In this document: in pieces, positions 22,220-37,200 of the stretch | Numbering within the stretch: the stretch's first letter is position 1 | Layout: the number at the start of each line of letters is the position of its first letter | NCBI GenBank assembly: GCA_002633005.1 | Contig: NMRA01000030.1 | Location: 1,510,453-1,572,452 of the forward strand | Direction of reading: 5' to 3' | From: Phoronis australis | Taxonomy: Eukaryota; Phoronida; Phoronidae | Length of the DNA stretch: 62,000 bases | Notes under the pieces: model-generated | The model's input: the letters and a program-made list of their open reading frames with translations, nothing else | What the model was told of the DNA's origin: nothing | Database searches by the model: none | Made by a program: the position numbers and the translations under genes

Positions 22220-25200
22220 ACGGCTAAGGATTTATAATGCCAAGATCATGATTAGTTTTGGTTCATTTTGAAGCTAGCACCTTCATGTAAAAGTTGACAG
22301 CAGGTGGCGCTAGGGAAAAAGATGCCCAACCATTTCAGCTGATGTCGGGTGATTTATTAATGTTGGAAATACTGACAGCACCGCATTAATTTTTCAAAAA
22401 ACACCAACAGGAGCCAATTATGGTTTTGGTCAAACGGGACAAAAATGACAATCTTCGAAATTTTTATCGTTCTAATTTAATTAAAAATTATGCATTTTTG
22501 GTGTAAAGCAATTTCTTTCTAATCGTTAGTGAACAACAGTGTTGGATGTAGCCTGTCAAAGTTTATTCTCGAATTTTGCTTTCTACCCTACAAATTTACG
22601 AGTGACAAAACTGACATTACATAACTCCAATTCAAAAGTCGGTAACAATGTCCAGTTAAAGACAAACTATAGAATGCAGACAAAAATTACACTACTGGCC
22701 ATCGCAACTGTGACAAAATTTGCGAGATTTTATTGTAGTTCTAAGCAGGGCACTGACGGGGGTTCCGGATCACCTGGATCTCCCTCTGCTAGACCCTAGC
22801 TTTTGCCCGCCAGAATCTCTGACCAAATTACCACAAATAGAACGTTGAACAACTGACTGTTTCCTTTGTTCATTCGTTCTGTTTTACTTACAACTTGCAA
22901 AATCTAATCCACACGTTTGACGATCCATTGGAAACGTAAGCAAGTCCATGTAACACGAAGCGGTCACTGACACTCTGCAACAAAACATGACGTTATACTT
23001 ACTACTGTTAAAGTCATGTTACCGGTACTCAAGAATGTACTTAAGGTAGCAGAATTATCAACTTAAACCAATAGCCGTTATAGCCATGACTTGATGTCAT
23101 TTCATTCCATTAACACATTTGGTCACAAAGTTCGTTGTAAAGAGAATTGCTTTGCTTTGATATACTTTAATGTAGCATACCGTAAACTGTACAACACAAG
23201 ACCATTGCGATCGAATCTCATCAGCCGGTTGGGGACTGTCACGTGATGAAACGTGGCCTTCTTTTCATTGGTGATGAACAGATCAGGTACCCATATCGAG
23301 TCCTGGTTTCGAGGATCCACAGTTATCATATCCGCCGTTGACAGGTTACCGTAGGCGAGTCGCTGGTCAATCCATGACTGACGAATAAACATGTTGACGT
23401 GGTAGTCCTGTTTGTAATGGCACAAGAGTTCAATGCAGTATTTACTTGCACCAGTATTAAAGGCACATTGCCTTTTTACTCGCCACCTGAACGAAGCACA
23501 ATCCCTGCACTAAACCTGCCAATGCCACTCTTTAGTATAGCACTGGATCACAAGTGCTCTCTTTCAATTCCAATTCGTGGTAGAAATCAAGTGTCTCATA
23601 AAAATCAAAATTTTGTTGGGCTCTGGATGTGCTAATCCTATGCGTTTCAAGTTTAGATCACAAGTTGGAAGGACATACCTTTTAATGAAATTCATTTACA
23701 GTCTCCTATATCTTATTAATTACATTACCATCATCACGTACAATCGTTTTGTATTTAACACCATGGCAGCTTGCATTTGCTCTTAGTTAACCCGAAAAAC
23801 GTGCACGATGCTGACATGCTTTGACGCATAAAAAAATGAACAAAGTTCATCTTATGATAACGTTAGCATTTTTCTGATGTCAATGATCTCGATCTGTAAT
23901 CATGGGCCNCGTCGTTGTTGTTTTGTGGGGTGTCGTTGTTTTTTGTGTTGTGTCGTTCTGTGGATTGGTGTTGTTTTGGGAATGATGTTGTTTTGTGGGG
24001 TGTCTTTTGCTGTTTTGTGTAATGTCTTTGTTCTTTGAGGGTTGTTGCTTTCTGAGTTGCTGCTGTTTGTGGTTTGTTGTAATTTACTGGGTTGTTGCTG
24101 TAGTTTTGGGAGTGCCACAGTCGTTTTGTGGGTTGGTGTTGTTTTGTTGGTTATAGTTATTGCCTTGTGGGATGGATGTAGTCATGCAAAGCCGTTCAAA
24201 GTTCATTTTTGATTGAAGTATCAGATTTACCTCAACTTTCAAACTTTGAAACTTCCACATCCGCTTTGATAGTCAAATTTAAATAAAACTGAATTCAAAA
24301 ACCTAAGTCAGCTTAAGACCTTTTTTCTTGAAACGTACGTGAGACAAATTTAAATGTTATCCTAAAACTGACTCAAATTAAAGATTTGTCTTAACAAATT
24401 CAACTTTCTTGGAACGGGCTCCTGATCTTGGACCTTTAGAATTCACCAAATTATGTCAAAAGTACAACCTGTAGTCATATCAAAACCATTATTTGTAGAC
24501 CAAGACGATATATAGAATATAATAACCACTTGAAACACTAAATATAATCGTATTGGTATCTCACCTTTGAGCTCTTGAACAAGACATCAACACGGGCTAA
24601 ATGGACATGATGCAAAGAATTCTGTCATGCAACATGTTATGCATGCAACAAGTTTTAACGTGCAGATTCGCCCTTACCATGCTAATTTCAACAACGGAAT
24701 CAATTGACGTCACAAACAGGCTGACTGCGTTGACGACAGGACCACCTAAATTGCAAACGAGGCAATTAAAGATGTATTTGCATGCTCCTAACTATGCTTA
24801 CAGGAACCAAACAACAACGCTATTTGAACTTCATCTACGCTAAGCAAAGTGAACTTGTATTCCTTGACAGTTTGTAAATGTGAAAACAAAAAACTCTGCA
24901 AATAGGTGACTTTTGAAATAATGGCGTACCTTGGGGGCTTACATAGCCTGCATCATGGAGTGTTTTTCTCCTATACTAAGTCACGATGTTTACTGGATAC
25001 ATTTGCGTGATACACGGCGGACCTTTTTGACGCAAAATTCGTCTTTAAATTTTCAACCTACTTCATGTTAACATCGTCGATATATGTTGTGTTTCAAAAT
25101 AACTTGACCACGCATTAACAAGTTCCTCTTATATAGGACCTTATTGACATGTCTGTCGAATTACCAAGTATCTAAGAAACTGGAGAATTTAACTCAACAG

Positions 25201-28200
25201 AAGTATAAATTTTCTGAACGTAAGAAGTCTGTAGATATTTGATTTTATTACAATATGTTAGTTGTTGGGTCACGTGACCATGTATTTTAAGGTACGCATA
25301 GCAAAACAACGGCAGCAATAAGATGACAAATATTCGATTGATATAAAGGTATATTTTGAAATCTCGAAAATGATGTTACATTTTTCTTAATTACAATTTC
25401 ATTTTCTTCTATTGCGTAATAGCGTTTGGAGAATAGTGCATAAAACATAATATCTGACCCTTTCATATAAATCCGATTCATGCTTCTGAAATATGATGTT
25501 TCAAATTAAGCCGCCAAATTTGGACATTTTCCAGGGTCCTACATAGACTTAAGTTGTGCATGCACCGTGCGCATGACTAACGTGTATTTTACGAAGTCTG
25601 AAACATTGTTGCCTCAAACTTGTGAAGCTTAACTTGAATCGTTTTTAATATAAGTTATTAGGCCAAAAACCGGGTTTGGTATCCTTTTAAGTAATGGTAC
25701 AGAGCACTGAAGTTGTTGTCTAGAAACACCGGAAGAAGGCGGCGCCATTTTAGCGTGAATCAGTAAACCACCAGCTAGTACCCACTCAGTCTCTATTTCA
25801 GAATCTAATAGCACTGCCATAATGATAAAAGCTGGGATAAAAGTTGTGATTACCACGCCCACTGCTCACATGCCACTTACGATTAAAACGCTGTTTTGGT
25901 TACAATACAAATGTGCTTTAATTTTGTATCTCTTAAAGGTTATCCAAAACGAACTGCATGCAATTAAGTCGTTAAACAGCAACTGAATAAGACTATTTTT
26001 CTCATAAAAATTACAGAGATTTGAGATAAAATTGTAAAAATCAAAATACGTATGCAAATTATACAGAGGAGTAGTATGGTAAAAATCTGACCAATTGGCT
26101 TCGTTTTCGAGATCTACACCAAATCAAACGCTAATATAGTCTGTGGACTATTAGTACTTGAGTCCGGTGTAGCCTAGAGCTCTGGCATCGCGTTTGTTTA
26201 TTGATGAATCAATGAGATCACTCAGTTTATTTAATCAATTGAACAAAAATATATATTTTACAACCTAATTTAATTATTGGCGTAACTTGAAGATTCCTAA
26301 TCCGGATGATATACGCCATCACCATGTCCGTTACTCGTGTGTCACTCGAGATGTGCACGGTGTTTTGGTTACACTGCAACCGTGCATGCTATGTAGTATT
26401 TCAAATAGATGTTTAAAAAAGGAACAGAATATCTTTAAAATCGTTGAGTGAACGGCAATTAAATCAAAATTTGTCTCAGAAAATGAAAGAAATACGAGAC
26501 AATTTGAAATGTTGAACTTCACATAAAATCAGATTGTAGCGGAGCATGGACAAAATCTGACCAAATGGTCCCATTTTCGAGATGTGCACCAGACTCAAAT
26601 GCTACAAGTCAGGCTTCTAGAGTATCATCCGCTATGTTTTTTAATGTTACGTACGAAAAATACAATGTACAATAATAAGAGTTAGCCCAAAAAAGCGATA
26701 GAAAGCATTATATCTGGGCGTAGGTCCGCTAGGCAAAATAAGTTCCTTCGATCGCAGCGCCCTCATGTAACCAGGAACCAAGCCACTGCGGATAATTCAG
26801 GGCTTCAAAGTATGGTACATCGTCAAATTTTTAATATTTTGTGAGTTCGTCGCGCGTATGCTGAAATTTCAAAAGTTAAATCATCAAACCGTAATGCTTC
26901 CAATTGTAGCCTCAAATCAAATTTTCGTGCCTGTATGTTCGGGATTCCATTACATATTTTATGTGACAAAAAGGAAAATTACTTCAAAATACTATCTTAC
27001 ACGTAAGGTAATAAACGGGTTTATTGGTGAAATATGAAATCAGATAAGATTTTTCAAAATAAACAATTGCTTTCGTGTTTTCGTACTTTTAAAACAGTTT
27101 CACATTCACCAAGAAACATGGGTTTCAATTGCTCTTCATATAAATATATGGTCCTTGTTTTGGTGAATCTTTAGAAACAGCGTAGTTATCCAAAATAACA
27201 TGTCCAAGGAAGCTTCATTGACAATGCGTAGTATTAATTAGCTCACAACTCCTCTACCCCGACAAGAAGCGACGCAATATACAAAGTCTAAGGCTTCCTG
27301 TGCGCAAGATGTTGACTCTTCACCTTCCTAGCGATACCCTTGTATAGGATGGCCGTAGAAATCGGAGAGGGTGTCCTCAAATTTTGAATTGGGGTTTATT
27401 TCACCGTAAACCGTCATTTTTTCTCAATGTTTGTCGTGAAGGAATGCTTCTACAAAATGCTGATACTACGGGCATATAAACTGAGAGAGTGGCTGCCTGA
27501 CCAGATACAACCAACTCGTACTCTCTTTCATTCACCTGGACGCCAGCAAGTCCAGGCACAAATAGTCCAGCCTCCAACACACCCAGAGATGGATGCTTGG
27601 CACTTAAAATGAGCCTCAGTTTGTTGGAAAGTTCCTAAAACGTATTGTAGGTGGTGTTTTCTGAACAGATGTGATAACGCCAACCAGATCGACCGCTGCC
27701 TCCTTCCAAAAACGAGTCATCCTTGGCAACCGCAGCATATTGATCTCCAAGGTTGCAAACAAATGAGGGCACTGGCTCCCTGCCACCCTTTCTGGTCGTT
27801 CTCTTTCGTGTATGTAAAGGTTAACAGTGATAGTCGACTGTTCGTCCGACTTCTTCACTTGGCAACCAGTCAGTAGCTGCAGCGAAGGAGTCTGTGCCAG
27901 CCAGTTGCTAGTGGCACATACAGTCACGGAGATCGACAATCCCAGCTTAGTGTCTGTTGCACAGTTTACAACTCATAGGAGCAGGCTCTTGTAAAGCATT
28001 ACCGCATGTGTCTCCTTCGCCATACGTCCAGCAGTTGCTCTCAGATAAATGGGCTAAATCGAGAGAGTTCTTTTTTCACTTAGGGTGTGACGTTGAGTCG
28101 ACGATCAACTTGGATTCTAATATGACAAATGGATCTGAAACATCAAACGCGTATATCCATGCCGTTGTCCAAAAGAGTTAGGACATTATGAGCCGATTGT

Positions 28201-31200
28201 CCAAGTGGCCAGAAGAGAACTTATTAAATTTTCATCATCACACCTCATACCGTGGTAAGCTTAATAGTTATGTATGCTTTGTCTTGTCAAAAATATTCTA
28301 ACGTGTCGTTTGAAAAAGTGCGTAACCAACCATTACGTGCGGTTTAGTCTGGCGAGATGAAGCATATGTTCGTTGAAAAGGATGGGCGATAGCGATGGCC
28401 CCTCTGGGAGGCAAGCGCCTATAGACACCCATTCTGGTGCTTCAGCATACATCTCCTGTTGCTAAGAACATCCATACCCACCTAACACAGTGTGAAGGTA
28501 CAGCATGCAATCTGCTACAGTGAGGAACTGACCAAAGCTGTAAACTTCTTTCAAGTCGAAGCCAACCAGCAGTGTATTGTCCGGAAACACCGTCATCTGG
28601 TTATTGTTAACTGAATGGTGTTGGAACTAGTAGTGTATGTTTTTACTCAATAACGTTTTCTTGTAAAACTTAAACATTAACAACACTGTAGTATTACAAG
28701 AAACCTATGACAGAAGCAACGAACACAATAACTCGCGACGACGTTGGTAAATGTCAATGGAGATAACATACGTGTACTCATAGTCTTCGACAGTTACGTT
28801 AATCTCGATGTAGGACTACCTTGTGGAAACATACAGTCATCCATTCCGAGTACATGCCTCCTGAAAATTTGTAAAAATCAACAAGCTTGGTTTACATGTA
28901 TTATTATGCTTCGATGCCAGTACTTAAAGATCGATGCGATACCAATGCTGCCATTTTTATACACAAACTCTCGATACTGACAAGCCTTTTAATCCCGGAG
29001 GAATCGATTACATTTCCATTGGGGTGTGCTGCTGTGAAATTACTGTAAGCTATGGACAAGATGAAATCCCATTCTTCTAGAGAGAAAGCATGGTTATAAT
29101 GTAATTGTTCATTAAGTTTAGAAATGTTATTACTTAAGGCGGAAATTTAAATAACCATATGTCCGCTTACAAAAAATGTAACATTGAAGAATAAAAACAA
29201 CCTTTACACTCCTCTGTGTTCCTGTTCCATGCTTTCAAAGAAGTTGGTTGCATTTTCATAGACTGCAGTCGAGAGATTTTGTTCGGCATATATTCGACAT
29301 GAAATGATTTTGTAACCTGCTGTTGAATTGCAAGATAGATTTTGACTGGTACGGGTGGCTATTTATGAAGTATTAATGTAATCTTTATTTATGTTAAAGG
29401 TTTTACCACCGTTCTGTTTATTTGTACACGAATGGGAATTTGTTGAAATCGCTGATCCAAATCCTGGCCAAATGTGTGCATTCTGCTGAGACCAACCGTC
29501 TCATCAGGGCCAGCGAAGAGTAATTTGGTTAATTCGCTCACTAGGCTATGGCTGAACTTCCTCGTAAGGACAAGAGTTTACGAGTCACTACCTTTGGAAG
29601 AAATTTAGAGAATAATTTTCGTCAAAAAGTTTACCAGATAGTTTTCATCAAAACGGAGAAAACAAAAATGGATTTGTGAAGACAGGATTAAGTAATAAAG
29701 TCTCTTAAAAACATTCATCTTCGAAGTGCCTTTAACAAACGTATAAAGTCTTATTGCTGAAACAACTGCCATTCACGTTGACAAAAGAAATAACAAGGTT
29801 TTCTTCCCACAGCCGATTATGGAGTCTTCGGATGGTATGGAAGCTAATTCCTTTGCATTTCGAGTGTGTGGCCGAACAACCGGCCACACAGTAGCCGAAC
29901 ATGATTAGCAGACGACGAACATGTACTTGCCGGAAATTGCACCAGAAAATTTAGCCAGGTGTCGCCAGTGAATAATGACGTAAGGGCTTGTGCGTAAGCT
30001 CAAAGATTTCGTCCATTGAAAGTATACGGAGTTGGCGGTCCATGTACTATAGTCTATGCTTTTGGCGAGTAGGTCGTCTGCTCACTCGCCGGACGCTGAG
30101 TTGCGCACTAAAAGAAAATAACGCCTCCTCCGGGAACTTCAATGGAAATTCTGTGAATCTGTTGTCTATCATCTATTACTGAGCCAATGCATTGCGAATA
30201 GTATAAAATGTCAGATGATAGACAGTTTTTGCGCATTTGCAATTTACATGTCAATATAAGTTCCGCAAATTTGTATAGTCAAAAGACGAATATATTCATA
30301 TCTTAAAATTATCAAACTTTTCGGCAAGTGTGTGCAAGATAACAGATCTTGTGCGTTAGCAGTATGCTGAGTTGGCTGCCCATGTACTATAGCCTATGGT
30401 TCTGTTAAAGGTAACTATCAATATCAAACATGACGCAGCTACTCATTGGTTCAGTGTAAATACAGTACTACAACTTCGGAAGAAAACCAGGAATATTCTA
30501 AACATAGGTTTTACCATTTACATAGGAATACTACTGACATTGTCTGTCGAGAATTTATTTCATCTGGGAATGTCCCAAGGAGACCGGTGTTGTGTTTGGT
30601 AGTCTTTAGTGTACAGGCACGCATACGAAAGCTTTGAGAAGTATTGCAGTACAATAGCCGCCACATGTTCACCTCAGTTCCAAAACTAATATTTCGAACA
30701 ATATTTTGAAATTTATCGCCACAGATGGTCAAATGCCTTTGGAAAATCGGCAGAAAGAGAGTAAGACCGGCATCTGTGGTTTATAAAACTTAGAAATGTC
30801 AATGTCATGACACCAAAAATTTCCGATGTGGATACCACTGTGCATGCCCACCAATCATTGGTCTTGAACATTTGTACCAGACGGAAAATATCGCTCTAGT
30901 CAAATGATATCTATCAATTATCTTCTGCTACGTTAATACATTTCCTATTAATGCATTAGTCGCAGAGAACCAAAAGGTATTTAATCTACGATTGAACTGT
31001 GTATGCCTCACATCAACATGGTCAACGGATTTCACTGGGTAACAAAAATATTTGTTACTGTATTAAATACTTTTACCGTATTCATTCTTCTCCTCCGATT
31101 GAAATCAGTATAGTTCCGTAACAGTCCCTTGTTATCACAAACTTCGTTGAAAACACGACTAAACAATTTGTTTGAGAGCCTCTTATTGAGTAAATAATCA

Positions 31201-34200
31201 CGGAAAATATTCATTACATCAACATGTATTTATTACAGTAATAAATATTTCACTGTGAATATTCATGTCTCTGTTATAAATATTCATTAGAAAAAAACAT
31301 TTGTCACCGTTATTATTCTTGGCTCGTGATTGGTCAAAGAATTGTTACCATAACAATTTGGGAGCTTTTATTACAGCAATAAATCGGATTTATGTCGCAC
31401 TTGGCGAATGATAAACGCAAGCTTGCGAACACAAGACACTCGCCAGTGAGATTTAGTTAACCACGTGCTCCGCTTATAATTCATGGCGGTACATGTATAT
31501 CGAGAAGGTTATGCGAGATCTCCTCAAACTCTAAAGAAGCCTGATGTTTCGGCTACCATAATAATCACCTTCATCAGAGTGACGGACTGGTACATCTACA
31601 GCCAATAAGAGGTACAGAAATTAGGAGCACACCTCTGTCAAGACGAATATGGGCCAAAACGACATCTATTACCATTATCTTTTAATAATGATTATTTTTG
31701 GTAATTCAGTCGAGAAACCTAAACATTCATAATACGTCACGACGAAATAAGAATAAAATTGTAATCGAGTAGGCAACTTATAGTCCTAAACACGAGCAGA
31801 TTAGAAAATAAAAAACAAAATGCAGAAACAGCGTCAAGTCTTAAGCATGCAAAGGTAGTTTTGTTGGGCTATTACAATCTAACCTGTTGTTGGTGTCGAC
31901 GATATGTACCCTCGAACTGACGTCAGAGCGCCTCTAACTCACTGTGTGCATGGGAGTGGGAACTAATGTATACATTTAAAACTCAGAGCAACGCGGCATT
32001 TGACTTACCATACTGGCCTCGGCAAAGTTGGAGAAACTGTTGATGTAAATACCCAAGCTGTTTTTAATTGCAGCGCCTATTTAGAATAGATCAAAACAAA
32101 ACATTGGCTAATAGACCTTTGTACGTTTCCTCTGACTGACGAATGCACAGATTGATGATACAAGATACCTTTTTGAAAATTCAAAAGCAACATTTTTGAT
32201 ACAATTTCAACACTAACATGTCGTCGGTAACATCCCGTTGTAAATTTACAGTGCGTCATTGTATCATCAGCAATATAAATCCTAATCGACTCGATGAAGA
32301 AAAGTCAACTTTGACAATTTAGCATCAGGCTAGATGTAACGTGACACGACTGATTCTTATGCGTCGTATTGTTTGAACTTTTGCGAAACTGAGTTGCAAA
32401 TTAATGCTGGTACATGTATTCACCAGTTGCCAAATAAATTAGCGTCTGAATAGGGTTTGATTGATGGGGCCCCCAAACACCATATAAAACAGTTTCATAC
32501 AAAGCTGAATAATTATCCTATTAGATTCAAGTACACATTGTGGAGGTACATGTAAGGGGGGCAGGGTGCACCCCCGCCGAAACGTCAAAAACGCGTCGAC
32601 ATGCTCATTTTACATTCACTTTGGTCATTTTTATACAAAGTCGAAAATTCGAGTGAGCTTCCCTATCCTAAATACGCCAATATTACATTACACTTTGGTT
32701 GTTAGTTTTGATCTTTTATATTCACACTTGCCACATAAATGACATTTTAAAAACTAACACAATCCAGCAATTTTCTCGACTGGTATCACTTTTTAAACAT
32801 GGCGCATCACTTATCACTTCTCTAGGGATCGTTACAGACATGAATAGTTCGATCGTTAATACATCGTACATCCTTTGAACAACTCCAATATGGTTACATG
32901 TATCTAGGACCTTAATAAACGACCTCATCTGTAAGTCAAATATTGAAAAAACAACCATTAAAAGTAGATCTTTTCTGAAAGGAAAAAGATCGAAGATTCT
33001 AAAAAATATACTTCTTACTAAAATGTCTTTATTATTGTCACGTTATCACGTGACTTAAAAGTCATGTGCAGTTAAGGTACATAATAACTCCCAGTTGATT
33101 TTACTTATAGACCTAACTCACGCGGCGGACACTAAAATCCAAAGCGAGGCTCACTGCGATAAACAAAGCGGAAGTTGACATTGCGTGAGTTAAATGGCCG
33201 GTCTTTCGGATATTAAATCTTAAAAATGTGTCGATAAAGAACTACAGAGACGTAGAAAATTACATTAGAGAACAAGTCAATGCACGAAAGAGTTGGCTGA
33301 CGAAAAGGTAATACTATATTTTTTCGGAAAACTAGGTTCGAATGATAAAAAGTAAATTTGACCAAATTGCGGCGATCGTTGTGTTACGGATTAGATATTA
33401 TGGTGAATGCAAGAGTTACGTTTCTTCTTCTAAACTGTTGATAATGCTTTCTACACGAACCAGGTCATCTACTCGTATTGTAGACGAGTTGAAGCTATAT
33501 TTGACAGTGGTGGCTCATCATATTTTGCTGTGATGTGCAATAAGTCACATCTGGTTTAATTTGTTGATCAAGCATAGCTTAGGTCCAGGTGAGGTAGGGG
33601 CTACCGGGACTAATAGTTGATTTGTCATTGATCTGAAAGAAAAATTTATGTTGTTAAATATATTTTGATTAAAATTAATAACCAGTCTGATAATTACAAA
33701 GAAAAATTATTTGACCATCGATTCTGCTTTCTTGGTTATTCTTACGTCTATTTCATGCATTAGGTTTCAAATATCAATCTGGACCAAGTTGAATTTCAAA
33801 ATTAAAACACTTTATTCGTTCGTCCAAAGCATAATCTCGTTTTAAAGCTCAATTTCAATTAACTGGACAGAGCAAGCATAGTTATCATGTTTCTTCAGGA
33901 GCCTCGTTATCCGAGGGGAAAGGTGCCTATACCTTCTGAGAGGGATTTTTTTTCGCCGAGTGAGCGAAAATCAACCTCCCGATCACCATCAATAGCACCC
34001 CGCCCTGTTGCACGTTCTCATAGGCTCTGTCTCAAGTAGCATTTTGTGCTCTTTCAAACTATCACCTGTGTGGTTACAGGTGATTTGAACTTCGAAGAGA
34101 CATTTTCAGTCACTAGGGTAATTTTTAGGCCTCGTTTGGGGAATTTCGCGTGATTTTTGAATATTTTAAGAGGGGAATGGGGACGATATTTAGCCCCAAA

Positions 34201-37200
34201 ATCGAGGGATTGAGGGCCCAGTCCTCTTTGGAAAGAAAAATGCATCATGTTTCAACCCGTAGTCATGAAAACACTGCCTGGCTGGCCGAAGTTTCTCCGG
34301 TTGTTGCTCCGTTGCTCGGCAACCGAGATGCGACAAAATACAACTGTATGATCTAACTTTTCGATAACATTTATAAATTTTACACGGACATATTTTCCTT
34401 TCTTTGCGGGATATGGCAGCGACCCAACGCATTCGAATCGCAACGCCCTTACGATTGTAAAACAGACAGTTGGATGTCCGTGTTCTAGCCGTTCGATCAA
34501 CGCGGAATACAACTCTGCCGATAAGCCGACAGAACTATCGTGGCGAGTCTTAGTTTGGAACGCGCCTCCTGTCGGCGTGAATTAGGTCTATGTGGAAACT
34601 TTACGTTATGTCTCAAAAAGCTACTAGGATTTTTCGATTTTTCACTTAGTTCGGGTTTTATGCCAAAGTAACTCGCATAACACAAGGCATTTTTGCCAAA
34701 AAGACCAGCGGCATTATTGGTATATCGCTCCGTAGGCGAAAACTAGGCATTTTGAAGCAAAATCATAGCAGACCATTTTTTGCAAATTTCTCTGATGTTG
34801 AGGTCGTTCTTTTAGGTCCTAGATAACATTAAGACTTTTTACAAGGATAACCCGGGTTTGCAGCATGTGGATTGCTACAACTAACTGCGGTCCGTTTATG
34901 AAATAAGGTAAAATGACATTTATAAATGACATTTCTAACTTTGACATAAATCCTATTATTTGGGCAAATGCCGTTATTCAGCCTTCATGCTTCATATCCA
35001 ACCCCTGGTTAGTTCCTACCAAGTCCGATGGTTGCGCTGTTTGTTCTTTCTCTTCAGTTTCCTGTTGGCCCAGCCTCAAGCAACAGTACATTCACTCGTA
35101 AGTTTTCCTAATTAGACAAGTTTATACCTCTCCCGCCCTCCCTACCCGGGGTACCACAAAATTTCACGTCAACCGTTTTCTACCTTTTCCACGCTCCATT
35201 CCTTTTGCCGAACAAAATCTGCTGTTGGTTATTGTTGTTTTTACAGCCACTGCTGGTACCTTCTTCAAGCCCGGAGCGTGTTACCGTCAGGGAAGAACCG
35301 ACGTCATTGGCTAGCTACCGGACCTGTACTTGAGCATCCATTACTGCAGCTTGCTTCTCTCCACCCCGGTCACAGCTCTCGGCACATACTGAGCCACAAC
35401 ACCACGTTCCTTACAATATCTCTTTTTATCACTCCGGCTGGTCTGCTCACTCAGCTTGTCCGAAACCTGCTTTGCAGGTTGTTATAGCCCAGTTGGCTGT
35501 TTGGTGTACCCACTTGATACTTTATATGATATTTGCCCATTCGGCAGTTTGTACCCACTTGGTACTTGTTATTGAATTTGTCGCTTTGCTCGACCCAGTT
35601 GGTAGGCAATCGGCCAATACCCATTTGGTATTATGTACCCATTTGGTACTATGCTAACCTGTGCCACTTAGTATCCGATACTCAATTACACTTTGGGTAT
35701 CGGAAATATGTGTGTTATCTCTTGTAATGTTCTCAACGTATTCCTCCTAAGCAACGCTAGCAAATTTTTATGTACCGTTTATCAATATTGTTGCATCTGA
35801 TTTCCCTACATGAATCTGTACATATATTTGTTTTTATATGTCTGTAACAACATGTCTAAGTATTGGAATACTTATTTTAGATGCTACTTAATTGTACATA
35901 CCTCTAGGTATAAAAGTTTCATTTATGAATTGTTTACAACCCAGATATAATGCTTCGCGGTTTCTGGGTTTGTTTTTCTTTGTATGTTCTGTGTATCCTT
36001 CAATAAATATATATCACAGTGAATCTCTTGTAATTAAGGAACCCATCTGGTTCCTTCTGTGAAATATTTATTTGTAGAGCTGTGACCCTGAAATTGCCAA
36101 TACTACTTAAAATATTTATTATTCTTGTTGTTTTATTTGTCCCCAATAATGGGAAATTACGTGTAATTCAGTTCAGTTCAGTATACTGAGAATACTGTCA
36201 CAGCACACTTTTTAGTACAGAAAAGAAACTTAAAAAACAGAGAAATCTAGGAGTAAGAAGTTTAAGCCAACTTGCAGAAACCAGAGGTTAAGCTTTTAAT
36301 GGAAAGTTTCGACAAACGTAGTAATAGGCCACGCTTACCGTTGTGAAGTCCAACAACCGTCAACATGAAACATTTGCAAAAGATTTCAAGAAGAAGGTTA
36401 TAACTTTGAAAATGATGACAGGAAAAATATCTATTCATTGTCTTTTAAAACTACTTTCGATTTCAAGTTGTGTACATTGCAGTTTAAAATATTACATAGA
36501 ATACTTGCAACGAACTCTTTTCCTAAAAATATATTTTGTGAACTCTGGTGTGTGTCTTTATGCCAGTCAAAAACTGAAACAGTAGATCACATCCTTTTCA
36601 AATGCGATAATATAAACTACTGACAGAAGAATTACACTGCTGGGTGTTGATTTTAAAAACTATCAATTTGATTATTGAGAAAGAACAATGCTTTTTGGCT
36701 TGCCCAATAGTAACGAAAATATATTTTTAAGGTGTATTCTTTTGCAATTAAGGTACATGTATTTTATACGCCTATCTAAATATAAACAGTAATCCCCAGT
36801 TTCTGTCATTTCCTTAAGATATTAGAAAGAAAATTTTGTATTCAAAGAAGATTTTCATTAAATAATGGTAATTAATTTAGATGAATACCCAGGCAAAGTG
36901 GAGAAACTGGTTAACCATAAGTTTTTCCTGACAATATAACAGCTAAAGTGGGTGAATATGTTGAGGGGGGCGGATGTGTGTGTATGCGTGCGTGCCTGTG
37001 CGCGTGGGTACGTGCGTGTGTGTGGTGAGAGTGAGAAAGCCTTTCATGCCTTTGTATTTATGTTTTTATACCAGTAAAACAAAAAATACAAAGGTATGAC
37101 AGCTACATGCTCTCGTTTCACCGAAAATGTTATCACCGAGCACCACTACCAGAGGAACTAAATGAATTATTGCACACAGCAGCATATCCACGATAACACA

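Noticed and set aside
28370-28620. Minus-strand peptides resembling reverse transcriptase motifs ([12 protein letters not shown] and V-F-P-D-N-T-L-L-V)
   Set aside because: They are in the wrong order for a reverse transcriptase and in different frames with stops between, so coincidence cannot be excluded.
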